Below are positions 1 through 8,524 of a stretch of 64,000 bases of DNA, piece by piece. The notes beneath the pieces were generated by a model, which ran no database searches, had not been told where the DNA came from, and was given only the letters and a program-made list of their open reading frames with translations. Numbering within the stretch: position 1 is the first letter of the stretch; each line of letters starts with the position of its first letter. Source of the DNA: Planctomycetota bacterium (lineage in GTDB: Bacteria > Planctomycetota > Phycisphaerae > Phycisphaerales > UBA1924); the NCBI GenBank assembly GCA_963204725.1, contig CAUJHH010000018.1, positions 1 through 64,000 of the forward strand, read 5' to 3'. Made by a program: the position numbers and the translations under genes.

Positions 1-389
1 ACTTCGCCGCTGGCAATCCCGGCGACATCACCTGGGTCATCGGCGGCTCCAGCACCGGACTGCCGAGCGCGGCCGATGTCTCCATCGGCGGCCTCTTCGG
101 CCTCGCGTTCTCCTCCGGCGACAACGGCGCGGGGGCCAGCACCATCTACTCCAGCGTGACGAGCATGAACGGCGACGGCATGGACCACATGGTCTCGCTC
201 CTCATCCGCGATGCCAACGGAGTTCTTCAGGACTGCGGCCGCATCCTCTCGTGGGAAGACCTCTGGAACCTCGGCGACAAGGACTACAACGACTTCGGCG
301 TTGTCGCGATGACCGGCATGGTCCCCACGCCCGGCGCGCTGGCCGCGCTCGGACTGGCGGGCCTCGGCATCGGCCGCCGCCGTCGGTGA
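1..389 (+). CDS. Secreted protein with PEP-CTERM-like sorting tail (3' part only)
   Basis: The frame is open from base 3, so the gene begins left of the window and only its last 128 codons are seen. The segment before the tail, with EDLWNLGDKDYNDFGVV, resembles the DUF4114-type ending (ED..GD.DYND) found in exported bacterial proteins. The last 22 residues are the sorting signal: VPTPGA, then a hydrophobic run of Leu, Ala and Gly, then GRRRR at the very end. By analogy with PEP-CTERM/exosortase systems, this tail would anchor the protein in the membrane and be cleaved for surface display or secretion. No enzymatic motif is visible in the part present. The same tail type recurs in the metalloprotease at 13389-14528. 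Confidence 0.8.
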   Translation, partial: FAAGNPGDITWVIGGSSTGLPSAADVSIGGLFGLAFSSGDNGAGASTIYSSVTSMNGDGMDHMVSLLIRDANGVLQDCGRILSWEDLWNLGDKDYNDFGVVAMTGMVPTPGALAALGLAGLGIGRRRR

Positions 390-460
390 ACCCTGCCTCC
401 TTCTGTGCGACGGGCTCCGGAGTGGTTCCGGAGCCCGTTTCTTGCGCGCTGCATGAACGC

Positions 461-1108
461 TCAACGCGTGAGCATCGGTCGAAGATCGGCGATCCGATCG
501 AGGACTTCATCGGCTCCGTGCAGGGCGGGCGCAGGGCACGTGTGGCAGACAGCGGCGACACGCATGCCCGCAGACTTCGCGGCCTCCACACCCGTCGGCG
601 TGTCCTCGATCGCAAGGCAGGACGATGGCGCCACGCCCAGACTTTCCGCGGCGAGGAGGTAGCCATCGGGTGCGGGCTTCGCGCGTGAGACGTCGTCGGC
701 CGTAACGACGTGGCGGAAGTGGGGCAAGAGGCCCGTCGCGTCGAGCATGGAGCGCACAACCGTCGCTCGCGAGCCGGAGCAGACCGCCAGCGGGAATCGC
801 GCCGCCGCGAGGGCAACGACCTCGAGCGCGTGGGGCTGAACGGTGTATCGACCGGCCGCGATCCCCTCCGCCATCAGCAATCGCTTGCGAGCCAGCAGCG
901 CGTCGGCGAGGACGGCATCGATCGGCGCGCCGTTCCAGCCGGCGATGGTCGTGAAGGCCCGCTCGTCCCCGCGCCCCACGATCCCCTCAACAAACTGCTC
1001 GTGGGTGAAAGACCAGCCCATCGGCGTGACCGCCTCGCGGATCGCCCATTCGTGCAGCGGCTCCGAGTCAACCAGAACTCCATCGAAGTCGAAGATGATC
1101 GCGTCCAT
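461..1108 (-). CDS. HAD-superfamily hydrolase, beta-phosphoglucomutase-like
   Basis: The 215-residue protein has all four HAD motifs. Motif I is DFDGVLVDSEP, with the nucleophile Asp7 and acid/base Asp9. Motif II is the Ser in VCSGS. The Lys of motif III is in the KPAPDGYLLAA segment. Motif IV is IEDTPTG. A helical cap lies between motifs I and II. This is the layout of the phosphoglycolate phosphatase/beta-phosphoglucomutase subfamily (Mg-dependent phosphate-monoester hydrolysis or phosphomutase). The substrate cannot be told from sequence. The ATG at 1108 puts the nucleophile at the usual distance from the N-terminus; a TTG three codons upstream is possible. It is divergent from the sulfotransferase-like gene with 33 bp between them. 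A second HAD gene of the same type is at 52576-53298. Confidence 0.88.
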   Translation of the reverse strand: MDAIIFDFDGVLVDSEPLHEWAIREAVTPMGWSFTHEQFVEGIVGRGDERAFTTIAGWNGAPIDAVLADALLARKRLLMAEGIAAGRYTVQPHALEVVALAAARFPLAVCSGSRATVVRSMLDATGLLPHFRHVVTADDVSRAKPAPDGYLLAAESLGVAPSSCLAIEDTPTGVEAAKSAGMRVAAVCHTCPAPALHGADEVLDRIADLRPMLTR

Positions 1109-1141
1109 GAGCGTCAAACGTACGCCGATACACTCTCTCGC

Positions 1142-1897
1142 ATGGAAACGACGCCCAGAATGCCGGTGCGCATCGCGATGTGGTCCGGTCCGCGAAACAT
1201 CTCAACCGCCATGATGCGCTCGTTCGAGAATCGGCCCGACTGCGCCGTGATCGACGAGCCGCTCTATTCGCACTACCTCCGCGCGACGGGCGCGGACCAC
1301 CCCGGACGAGATGAAGTCATCGCGACGCACGAGCCCGAATGGGCACGGGTCGTCGCAACACTGCTCGGGCCGGTGCCGGGTGACAGGCCCGTGTGGTACC
1401 AGAAGCACATGGCCCACCACCTGCTCCCCGAGATCGGGCGCGAGTGGATCGCTGGGCTGACCAACTGCTTCCTCATCCGCGATCCTGCCGAAGTCATCAC
1501 CAGCTTCATCAAGATCGTGCCGAACCCGGTGGCGACGGACCTCGGCCTCCCGCAGCAGGTGGAACTCTTCGAGGCCGAGCGAGCGCGCACGGGCCGCATA
1601 CCACCCGTGATCGACGGGGCGGATGTCCTGCGCGACCCGCACGGCACACTCTCCGCGATCTGCGCACGCGTCGGCATCGCCTTCGATGAGCGGATGCTCC
1701 GGTGGCCTCCGGGGCCGCGCGGCTCCGACGGCGTCTGGGCCAGACACTGGTACGCCAGCGTAGAGAAATCAACGGGTTTCGAGCCCCATAGGCCCAAGAA
1801 CGAACCAGTCCCCGACCGTCTCCGCGATGTCCACGCCGAGTGCGCCGCGCTCTACAGCAGACTCGCGCCGCACAAACTGATCCCGAAGCACGCGTAG
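1142..1897 (+). CDS. Sulfotransferase-like P-loop protein
   Basis: The 251-residue protein starts with a P-loop-like segment, MWSGPRNISTAMMRSF (about residues 13-28), which occupies the 5'-phosphosulfate-binding position of sulfotransferases. The segment FLIRDPAEVITSF (110-122) matches the 3'-phosphate-binding motif. The family includes small bacterial proteins often called sulfotransferase family or, by propagated error, HAD hydrolase or aminotransferase-associated proteins. PAPS-dependent sulfonation is therefore likely by family, but the acceptor is unknown. The ATG at 1142 leaves a short intergenic space to the divergent HAD gene; a frame extension to 710 antisense to that gene is not credible. 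The stop is 7 bp from the convergent asparaginase-family gene. Confidence 0.75.
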   Translation: METTPRMPVRIAMWSGPRNISTAMMRSFENRPDCAVIDEPLYSHYLRATGADHPGRDEVIATHEPEWARVVATLLGPVPGDRPVWYQKHMAHHLLPEIGREWIAGLTNCFLIRDPAEVITSFIKIVPNPVATDLGLPQQVELFEAERARTGRIPPVIDGADVLRDPHGTLSAICARVGIAFDERMLRWPPGPRGSDGVWARHWYASVEKSTGFEPHRPKNEPVPDRLRDVHAECAALYSRLAPHKLIPKHA

Positions 1898-1904
1898 CAG
1901 ATGC

Positions 1905-3086
1905 TCACTGAGCGTCGAAGAGCGGCGTGCACGGGTGGACCTTCGTCGCGCCGTCGCTGGTGGTGACGGCGAACGAGCCCCCCGGATAGATGCACGCGCC
2001 CCCGTACGCTCCATCCTTCCGGAGTGCGTAGACCGATGCGTTGAAGTTGGGGCGTCCCTTCTCATTCAGCAGCCGCTTCTCACGCGTCCGGTCCACAATC
2101 CGCTTGAGCGCGGCAAGACAGGCCTCCGTTGGCGTCAGCCCCGCCGCCATGTACTGCACAATCGTGAACGAGCCGCAATTGACGATCAGCGACTCACCCC
2201 GTCCCGTCGAACCCGCGGCTCCAATTTCATTCTCGCAGTACATCCCCGCTCCGATGATCGGCGAATCGCCCACGCGCCCCGGGATCTTCCACGACAGCCC
2301 GCTCGTCGTCGTGCACGCGCCTACATCGCCATCCGCATTCACCGCTGAGCAGTGGATCGTTCCCCACGTAAACGGAATCGGCGCGTTGTCGCCGGGAGCG
2401 CGAGACTGCTTCGCCTCATCCGCGAGGAACTCATCGAGCGTCTTCCTCCCCGGGCGCGGCCAGTCCCGCTCCTCGGGATTCAGCCAGTCGTCCGCGCCCA
2501 TCGACTCCTTCCAGCGCAGCCACGCCGCGTGCGATTCCGGCGTCAGCAGGTTCTCTTCGATGAATCCCTGGGCTTTCGCAAATCGCAGCGCGCCCTCGCC
2601 GACGAGCAGCACGTGATCCGTCCGCTGGAGCACCTTGAGCGCGACCGCGGCGGGGTTCTTGATGTTGCGGAGACTCGCGACCGCGCCCGCCTTGTGTGTC
2701 GGGCCGTGCATGACAGAGGCGTCAAGCTCAACCACGCCGTCCTCATTGGGCAGGCCGCCGTAGCCGACAGACGTGTCCTTCGGGTCGTCCTCAACGAGCT
2801 TCACACCCGCCACAACCGCCTCGGCAGGATCAACACCGGCCGACATCACCTTGAACGCGCGCTCGGTCGCGTTCGGACCGTTGCCGCTCGCAATGACGCA
2901 CGGCCCGCGATGCGCATCGCCAACCTGCGGCCCTCGCCCGCTCGCACCGGCATCGGGGGGCGTCGGCGGCTGCGATCTCGAGTCGGTCGCGGCGAGCGCG
3001 CGGCTCGGAACGAGAATCCCAGCAGCGGCGAGGCCAGTACCGGTGAGAAAGTGGCGGCGGTCAAGAGAACTGCGCGGCGTGTGCAT
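1905..3086 (-). CDS. N4-glycosylasparaginase / isoaspartyl peptidase family, Tat-exported
   Basis: The 393-residue precursor belongs to the Ntn-hydrolase (type 2 asparaginase) family, which hydrolyses the amide bond of glycosylated or isoaspartyl Asn/Asp. Residues 1-33 form a twin-arginine signal (LDRRHFLTGTG, a hydrophobic run, then SRALA), so the protein is probably exported folded. The nucleophile generated by autocleavage should be Thr243 in the WGTIHC segment. Downstream GRVGDSPIIGAGMYC and the GAAGSTGRGE motif match the substrate-binding loops of glycosylasparaginase. The residue before the nucleophile is Gly in a W-G-T context rather than Asp, which is unusual. The start at 3086 puts the twin arginines at residues 10-11; the frame continues upstream to 3152 but would bury the signal. 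Confidence 0.9.
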   Translation of the reverse strand: MHTPRSSLDRRHFLTGTGLAAAGILVPSRALAATDSRSQPPTPPDAGASGRGPQVGDAHRGPCVIASGNGPNATERAFKVMSAGVDPAEAVVAGVKLVEDDPKDTSVGYGGLPNEDGVVELDASVMHGPTHKAGAVASLRNIKNPAAVALKVLQRTDHVLLVGEGALRFAKAQGFIEENLLTPESHAAWLRWKESMGADDWLNPEERDWPRPGRKTLDEFLADEAKQSRAPGDNAPIPFTWGTIHCSAVNADGDVGACTTTSGLSWKIPGRVGDSPIIGAGMYCENEIGAAGSTGRGESLIVNCGSFTIVQYMAAGLTPTEACLAALKRIVDRTREKRLLNEKGRPNFNASVYALRKDGAYGGACIYPGGSFAVTTSDGATKVHPCTPLFDAQ

Positions 3087-3512
3087 GGCTCCAGTGTCGC
3101 ACATTTTCCTGTGGTTGTCATTCGAAGGAGTGCCCGGAACGGCCCCCAACACCGGTGATCGCCATAACCGATTGAGCGGCAGTGGATTACATGAAGTGGC
3201 TCTGCACCATCACCCTTTTTGCCCAGATTCGCGCGCCGGGCAATCGGCACCGAGTCTCTCTTGGTGTGGCCTTGGGATTGTCGGTGCTCCGAGTTCAGAC
3301 AAACAGGGCCACTCTCGTGGAATGAGATTGGCACCGCCGTCCACGCCTGCGGGTGTGGATGTCCCAGCGGGGGACAGGAGCCGGAGGGGTCCTGTCCCCC
3401 AATGCATTGAATGGCCGCGCAGGCCCGGATGAAGTGATTCTCTGGCAACGCTTATCGGCGACGCAAGGTGGAGCAAGCAGTGTGTCGGTTTGGCGTGTGG
3501 CGCGTCAGGCCG
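3087..3512 (-). other. Intergenic region of 426 bp with a hairpin repeat
   Basis: No convincing gene is seen between the two minus-strand neighbours; the short frames here lack family features and have no good ribosome site. It should hold the promoter of the asparaginase-family gene at its left end and the end of the zinc-ribbon operon at its right end. Its clearest structure is the 11-bp perfect hairpin at 3369-3400. Confidence 0.6.
3369..3400. repeat. REP-like hairpin
   Basis: GGGGGACAGGA (3369-3379) and its exact reverse complement TCCTGTCCCCC (3390-3400) enclose a 10-base purine-rich loop. The 11-bp GC-rich stem lacks a following T-run, so it is more like a dispersed REP-type palindrome than an intrinsic terminator. 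Only one copy was found in this window. Confidence 0.65.
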
Positions 3513-4631
3513 TCACCGGATCCCGGGCGGCGAGAGGCCGTCTGCAATCCAAAGGGTTGCCAGCGGCCCTCGCAGGCGCGGCGGCAGCAGCAGACGGATC
3601 ACCAGCCGCGCTATCGGCCGCCCGGCAATCATGCCAAGCCAGAGTGGGATCACGCCGAGGCCCGCCGAAAGCACGAACGGAGTCAGCCCGACCATTCGGG
3701 CCGCCACGCCCCTGGCCTCTTCCATCTGTGCCGCGCCGATGAATGTCGTACTGGTGCCGCTTCCGGCTCGCCAGATCGCCCACATCGCGGCGACGAGCGC
3801 CACGACAAGGACGCAGATGAACGCCATGCGTTTCGCTCCGGCGTTGGGAACCGCGACGCCCCACACGATGCCGAAGACCGCAGCAATCAACGCGAGCACG
3901 ATCCAGAGCTTGGCCGCACGAGCGCTGTACACAAAGCCGCCGGCGCGAGCTCGCACGAGAATCGCGTCCAGGTCCTGACTCTCCAGCCACTCGGTACTCA
4001 GCCAGTTGGTGTCGTAGTACGTCTGCCACTGTTCTTGCTGTCCGATCGAGGCCTCGACCGAGGCCAGACGCTGGGTGGCTTGATCGAACTCGAGGCGTGC
4101 CTCATCGGCATCGTTCCGGAGTTCAATCGAATCCGGCGCGTTCGAGGCTCGCGCGTCGGCGAGCGACAGCGCCGCCTCGGCCGCCGCGAGGGTTGCCTCC
4201 GCTCCCCGGATCTGCGCCGTATTGAGCTTCCCCCGATTCTCCTTTGACCAGACCGAGTGCTCCTTGGAGAGGTACGCCGTGAGGGGTTGGGACGCCGCAG
4301 TCGAGACCCCGACAGACATGCCGAAGATGGCGCCGGCGGTGCCCAGCGTCAGCACGAGCATCGCGACGAGCCACGCCGCAGCGAGGATCGTCCCCCATCG
4401 CGTCGCCCACTTGCCGAGGACCGGGAACTCCTGGAGCGACGCGACCGTGGCACACTCAGGACATCGAACGATCAGCATTTGGTAGTGCGGCTCGCGGACC
4501 ACGGGCTGCCCCGCAAAGTTGAAGCCGCACTTGATGCACAACCGGTCGCCGACAAGCACCGAGACGCGCTCGTCCGCAGTCGGTGCCGTGGGGCTCTGAG
4601 GAATGGGTGCGCCTGGAGATTCGTGGTTCAT
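3513..4631 (-). CDS. Zinc-ribbon membrane protein of unknown function
   Basis: I do not recognise a named family. The 372-residue protein has an N-terminal four-Cys ribbon (C32xxC35 and C57xxC60, the second as CPEC), a membrane helix at about residues 75-105, a central Ala/Glu-rich region likely to be coiled coil (about 140-190), and three to four more hydrophobic segments in the C-terminal half. The start ATG at 4631 overlaps the stop of the upstream gene in the tetranucleotide ATGA, which decides it over an in-frame start at 4676. The two genes share the same plan (Cys ribbon, then membrane helices), so they look like a coupled pair that arose by duplication and divergence. Confidence 0.75.
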   Translation of the reverse strand: MNHESPGAPIPQSPTAPTADERVSVLVGDRLCIKCGFNFAGQPVVREPHYQMLIVRCPECATVASLQEFPVLGKWATRWGTILAAAWLVAMLVLTLGTAGAIFGMSVGVSTAASQPLTAYLSKEHSVWSKENRGKLNTAQIRGAEATLAAAEAALSLADARASNAPDSIELRNDADEARLEFDQATQRLASVEASIGQQEQWQTYYDTNWLSTEWLESQDLDAILVRARAGGFVYSARAAKLWIVLALIAAVFGIVWGVAVPNAGAKRMAFICVLVVALVAAMWAIWRAGSGTSTTFIGAAQMEEARGVAARMVGLTPFVLSAGLGVIPLWLGMIAGRPIARLVIRLLLPPRLRGPLATLWIADGLSPPGIR

Positions 4632-5386
4632 CGGGATTCTCGATTGCGTTGGAGCGACCGCCGCCGTTTTTTCCATCTGCGCGTGGCGTTCGCGTCCGAG
4701 AGGCGCCGCGCGATCGAGGCGCCGGCGATGCCGAGCGCGAACATCGGGATTGAGTAGAGCGAGGCGGCCGAGAGGTCATAGATCGACGTGAGATCCGGCC
4801 TCGCCTGCGCAGAGCCGAGCACGACCCCCTCACCGAATGCCATCGCCGCGACGGTATCAATCGTGTACCCCACCGATCGCGCGATCAGCGGCATGAAAAC
4901 CGCGAGATTCCAGATCGCAAGCCAGAACGGGATGAGCGCCCATCTTCGCCAATGGGACAATCCAAAGGCGAGTCCGAGCCCGGCCGCAGCCGAGAAGAGC
5001 ATGAGCAGGATCGGGCTGAACGGCTCACCCGAGCCGCGCATCCAGTCGGGGACCTGCCACGCCATCGCGCGTCGGCTCAACACATCCTCGTGCAGACGTG
5101 TCCAACTGGAGTTGAATGCACGAAGGAGATCGAGCGTCAACGCAGCGCCGAAGATCGAACCGGCGAGAAGGGCGCAGATCGCAACCGGGAGGAGCACGAG
5201 ATGGCGGAGCGAGTTCTGGAGGGCTCGGAATCGTCGCCACCCCGCCTGCAAGGGATGACGCCTCCGAACGCAGGCAGTTGAGCAAGCCGGGCAGACGATG
5301 ATGGGGAGGCCGTAGTGGGCATCGCGCGGGGCACGCAATCGCGTCAGCGAAGTGCCGCAGGTGATACAGACGTGGGCGACGGCCAT
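4628..5386 (-). CDS. Zinc-ribbon membrane protein, partner of the downstream gene
   Basis: The 252-residue protein begins MAVAHVCITCGTS and carries a four-Cys ribbon (C7xxC10 and C32xxC35), followed by about four membrane helices (near residues 55-80, 120-140, 145-170 and 205-230) and a very basic C-terminal tail (KKRRRSLQR). The function is unknown. It is first in a two-gene minus-strand operon, coupled to the next gene by ATGA. A frame running further upstream to 6691 is antisense to the transporter gene and is not credible. The ribbon could bind zinc or act as a folding module. Confidence 0.72.
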   Translation of the reverse strand: MAVAHVCITCGTSLTRLRAPRDAHYGLPIIVCPACSTACVRRRHPLQAGWRRFRALQNSLRHLVLLPVAICALLAGSIFGAALTLDLLRAFNSSWTRLHEDVLSRRAMAWQVPDWMRGSGEPFSPILLMLFSAAAGLGLAFGLSHWRRWALIPFWLAIWNLAVFMPLIARSVGYTIDTVAAMAFGEGVVLGSAQARPDLTSIYDLSAASLYSIPMFALGIAGASIARRLSDANATRRWKKRRRSLQRNRESR

Positions 5387-5620
5387 GCGATCCAGTCTAA
5401 TCGTTGCTTGGGATCTGGGCGGGCGGGGCCAGGAGGGCTTCTCCCCGTCCTTGGGAAGCCGGGCCGGGGGATTCTGGGAGATCACGAGCAAGATCGGCGG
5501 ATTCGTGTGACGACCCGGGCGAGGCCGGCGTCGAACTACAGTTGACGCTTGGGAGCGACCGGGCGGCTGGTTCGGTGACTGGTGAGCGGCAGGAACGCGA
5601 AGAGAGAGCGAGCGGGATAC

Positions 5621-6694
5621 ATGGCATCGAGCGGCCGGTCGGGTGGCGAAGCGAGCGATGGAACGGGCATGCGTGCGGACGGTCTCGCGACGATCGTGCT
5701 CACCCTGGCGTCGTGGACCGCCGTGCCGCTGATGCTGCGCCACTTCGCGACCTCCGAAGGTGGGAAGCCGCTGATCGACGGGTGGACGGCGAACGGGTGG
5801 AGGTACGGGTTCAGTGCGCTGATCTGGCTCCCCGCGATCGTGTACGGGCTCGCGCGCAATCGCCTCCCCGCCGGCATCTGGAAAATGGCCCTCATCCCCG
5901 CCGCCTTCAACACCGCCGCCCAGGTCTGTTTCGGCCTCGCGCCCTACTACATCGATCCCGGGCTGATGACATTCTCGCTGCGACTGCAGATCGTCTTCGT
6001 CACAGTCGGCGCGATGCTGATGTTCCCCGCAGAGCGAAAGGTGATCAGGTCCGCGGGATACCTCACCGGGATCGGGCTGGTCGTCGCGGGGACCTGTATC
6101 ACGCTCGTCGCAAACCCCGGCGGGCTCGGAGGCGGCACCGCGACCGGCGTCGGGCTCGCCATCGGCGCAGGTCTCCTCTATGGCGCGTACGCGCTCTCCG
6201 TCCGCAAGTGCCTCCACGGCGTGAACCCGATCACGGCCTTCGCCGCCATCTCCATCTACACCGCGATCGGCATGGTCACGCTCATGACGGTATTCGGCGC
6301 GAAGGGAGGCGGCGTCGTCTTTGATCTTGATGCCAAGGCAATCGGCCTTCTCGCCCTCTCGTCGCTGATCGGGATCGGCCTCGGCCACACGCTCTACTTC
6401 TACTCGATCGGGCGACTCGGCCTCGCCGTCTCCACCGGCGTGGTCCAGCTCCAGCCCATCACGGTCTCCATCGCGTCGCTCTTCGTCTTCAATGAGAAAC
6501 TGACGGTATTGCAGTGGGCCTCGGGGATCGTGGCGATCACGGGCGCGGGGATCATGCTCTGGACCCAGCACCGGATGATGTCGAGGCGCGGTCTGGTCGC
6601 ACCCATCGACGAGTTCGACGACCTCCCAGTCGATCCCACCGTTGCGATGGTGGGGCAGGCGAACGAGCCGGAACTCGCTCCTGCAAAGCAATAA
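5621..6694 (+). CDS. DMT-superfamily transporter (EamA family)
   Basis: The 357-residue protein has about ten predicted membrane helices in two halves, the duplicated EamA arrangement. The second repeat contains LGHTLYFYSIGRLGLAVSTGVVQLQP and ends with FNEKLTVLQWASGIVAITGAG, the typical closing element of drug/metabolite transporters. It should act in the inner membrane as an exporter or exchanger of small metabolites; the substrate is not deducible. The C-terminal 40 residues are soluble and acidic. Candidate starts are GTG 5582, ATG 5621 and ATG 5669; I chose 5621 because it follows a purine-rich stretch and adds only a short polar leader before the first helix. The gene is divergent from the zinc-ribbon operon. 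Confidence 0.85.
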   Translation: MASSGRSGGEASDGTGMRADGLATIVLTLASWTAVPLMLRHFATSEGGKPLIDGWTANGWRYGFSALIWLPAIVYGLARNRLPAGIWKMALIPAAFNTAAQVCFGLAPYYIDPGLMTFSLRLQIVFVTVGAMLMFPAERKVIRSAGYLTGIGLVVAGTCITLVANPGGLGGGTATGVGLAIGAGLLYGAYALSVRKCLHGVNPITAFAAISIYTAIGMVTLMTVFGAKGGGVVFDLDAKAIGLLALSSLIGIGLGHTLYFYSIGRLGLAVSTGVVQLQPITVSIASLFVFNEKLTVLQWASGIVAITGAGIMLWTQHRMMSRRGLVAPIDEFDDLPVDPTVAMVGQANEPELAPAKQ

Positions 6695-6922
6695 TGCGAC
6701 ACCGGGGAACTCACTGGATCTTCCACGGGCATCATAAGTGACCCCGATGTGAGGCGGTGGATCGACTCAATGCCGCCACTCAAACTGCTTTACATGCTCC
6801 GCTCACTCCTGTTACGATGCGACAGACCTCCCGAGGCACATTGGATCCTGCGTGTGTCGGCCGACCGTTGCCGAGGAAGAGCACGCCCGATGAACCGCGA
6901 CTGCTGCGACCGGAGTCTGCTG

Positions 6923-8416
6923 ATGGATCAAAGAGCAATCGTTTGCTTGTTCGTCCTAGCGTTGCGATGCGCCCTCGCGACTGCCGACGACCAGTGTGCC
7001 CGGCTCAGCCTTCTGGATGGTCGCCAACTGGTCGGCCGAGTGATCGAGGACACCCTCACCGGAGTCACGCTCGAAGTCTGGATCGGTGAGTTCCGGTCCG
7101 AAGTGAGGTATCCCCGCTCACAGATAGCGGACCTCAAAGTAGTTCCTTGCGATGAGCTGCAAGCCGATGAGAGCGAAAACGTTCCGGCCGCCGATGCCGG
7201 CTCACCGACCGCAGCCGCCGGTGCGGGTCCCGTAGTCCGCTACATGCTGATCCCGATCAAGGGCACAATCGGCTTCTTCCCGGACGAGCCGGAAGATGAG
7301 TGCGTCACAGGCGAGGGTCTCCACAACGCGCTGCAGCGTGCAAAGAAAGCGGGCGTGCGCCATGTGGTCTTCTACATCGATAGCCCCGGCGGGTATTCGA
7401 AGGACGCCGATGACATTGTTCGCGTGCTGCGGGAGTTTCAAGAAGATCTGACCCTGATCGCCGTCGTGCGAAAGAGCATGAGCGCCGCCATGTGGGTCAC
7501 GTTCGGTGTTTCTCACATCTTTGTGCTGCCAGCCGCTTCGTCCGGCGCTGCTCTCGAATACTCGCAGGACCCGCGCACGGGCTCGGCGGCGGTCGATCAG
7601 AAGCTGCTTGCGGCGACCGGTGCCGGTTTGGCATCATGGGCCGAGAGCCACGGCCACAACGGAGCAATCGCCCGCGCAATGGTCGATCCTTCGGCAGAGT
7701 TGTGGGCGACCGAGGGCACGCGCGGCACAGTCTTGTCCGAGCACCGCAAGAACGAGACATCCATTCTGATCGACGGACCCGACACAGTCGTCGCGCTCAC
7801 GGCTCACGAGATGCTGCGATACGGCGTTGCGAAGCGTATCGACAGCATCACAAACCTCGGGGGCCACTTCGAGGCGCCACGCTGGGAGCAGTGGGGAAAC
7901 TACGGCGAACGCGAGATGTTCAACGTCAGCAACGCGCTCGCCAAAGGTGAGCGTCGTGCAGTCGCCGAGTACGAATCGCTCGAGCAACGGCTTCTTCGCG
8001 CAGTCGATGGAATCGGAAGTATGCTGAGGTCGGCCGTGGGAAGCGCACGAGACGCGGAGCCCAGCGCTCCCTACTCGTACGAGAATGTGTGGACAGGATC
8101 CGGTCGCTACCAGTTCACAGCCGCAGGCAGGAATCAGTGGCGGAACGATAATCAACGGGCAATCCAGGCGTGGAAGGAAGTGGCCAATCTTGTCGGACAC
8201 GTCGCGGAATTGTTGAAGGAGGCCGAGAGAGCGGTCGCTCACAAGCCACACAGCGAGTATGAGCGGGTCGTGGCAAGCCACAGGGTGCGAACCAATCGCC
8301 TCGATGAGTTCGCGGAGCAATTGCGACTTATCAGGCCACAATTGGAACACGAATTGCGAAATGCCAACGGGCGAATCGATACATTGCGTGGTCAGCTTGA
8401 CCGCATCGGTCCGTAG
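6923..8416 (+). CDS. Exported ClpP/crotonase-fold protein (SppA/NfeD-like serine peptidase candidate)
   Basis: The 497-residue protein has a signal peptide (hydrophobic core in residues 5-19), then a short beta-rich domain (about 25-75), and a ClpP-fold domain at about 105-260. Within that, FYIDSPGGYSKDADDIVRVL (oxyanion-type SPGG at 154-157) and VVRKSMSAAMW (candidate nucleophile Ser187) align with the active-site segments of SppA and the NfeD N-terminal domain. The C-terminal 200 residues are charged and helical. It could be a periplasmic or membrane-associated peptidase acting on peptides or lipoproteins, but the Ser environment is divergent and activity is uncertain. The ATG at 6923 is preceded by GGAG with a 7-base spacer and gives the cleanest signal peptide; ATG 6890 also has a ribosome site. 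Confidence 0.72.
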   Translation: MDQRAIVCLFVLALRCALATADDQCARLSLLDGRQLVGRVIEDTLTGVTLEVWIGEFRSEVRYPRSQIADLKVVPCDELQADESENVPAADAGSPTAAAGAGPVVRYMLIPIKGTIGFFPDEPEDECVTGEGLHNALQRAKKAGVRHVVFYIDSPGGYSKDADDIVRVLREFQEDLTLIAVVRKSMSAAMWVTFGVSHIFVLPAASSGAALEYSQDPRTGSAAVDQKLLAATGAGLASWAESHGHNGAIARAMVDPSAELWATEGTRGTVLSEHRKNETSILIDGPDTVVALTAHEMLRYGVAKRIDSITNLGGHFEAPRWEQWGNYGEREMFNVSNALAKGERRAVAEYESLEQRLLRAVDGIGSMLRSAVGSARDAEPSAPYSYENVWTGSGRYQFTAAGRNQWRNDNQRAIQAWKEVANLVGHVAELLKEAERAVAHKPHSEYERVVASHRVRTNRLDEFAEQLRLIRPQLEHELRNANGRIDTLRGQLDRIGP

Positions 8417-8460
8417 AAGCACGCCGCTGCATCTGATCAAACCGCCCAGTCCCGAAACAA

Positions 8461-8489
8461 CACGCCCCCGGCATGCTGCCGGGGGCGTG
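8461..8489. terminator. Bidirectional terminator hairpin
   Basis: CACGCCCCCGGCA (8461-8473) pairs perfectly over 13 bp with TGCCGGGGGCGTG (8477-8489) around a 3-base loop. It sits between the convergent ends of the ClpP-fold gene (8416) and dnaK (8525). T-runs are weak on both sides, so termination may be partly Rho-assisted, but position and symmetry suit a shared terminator. Confidence 0.8.
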
Positions 8490-8524
8490 GTTGATCTCTG
8501 TCGGGTTCTACCGAGCGAAGCGGA

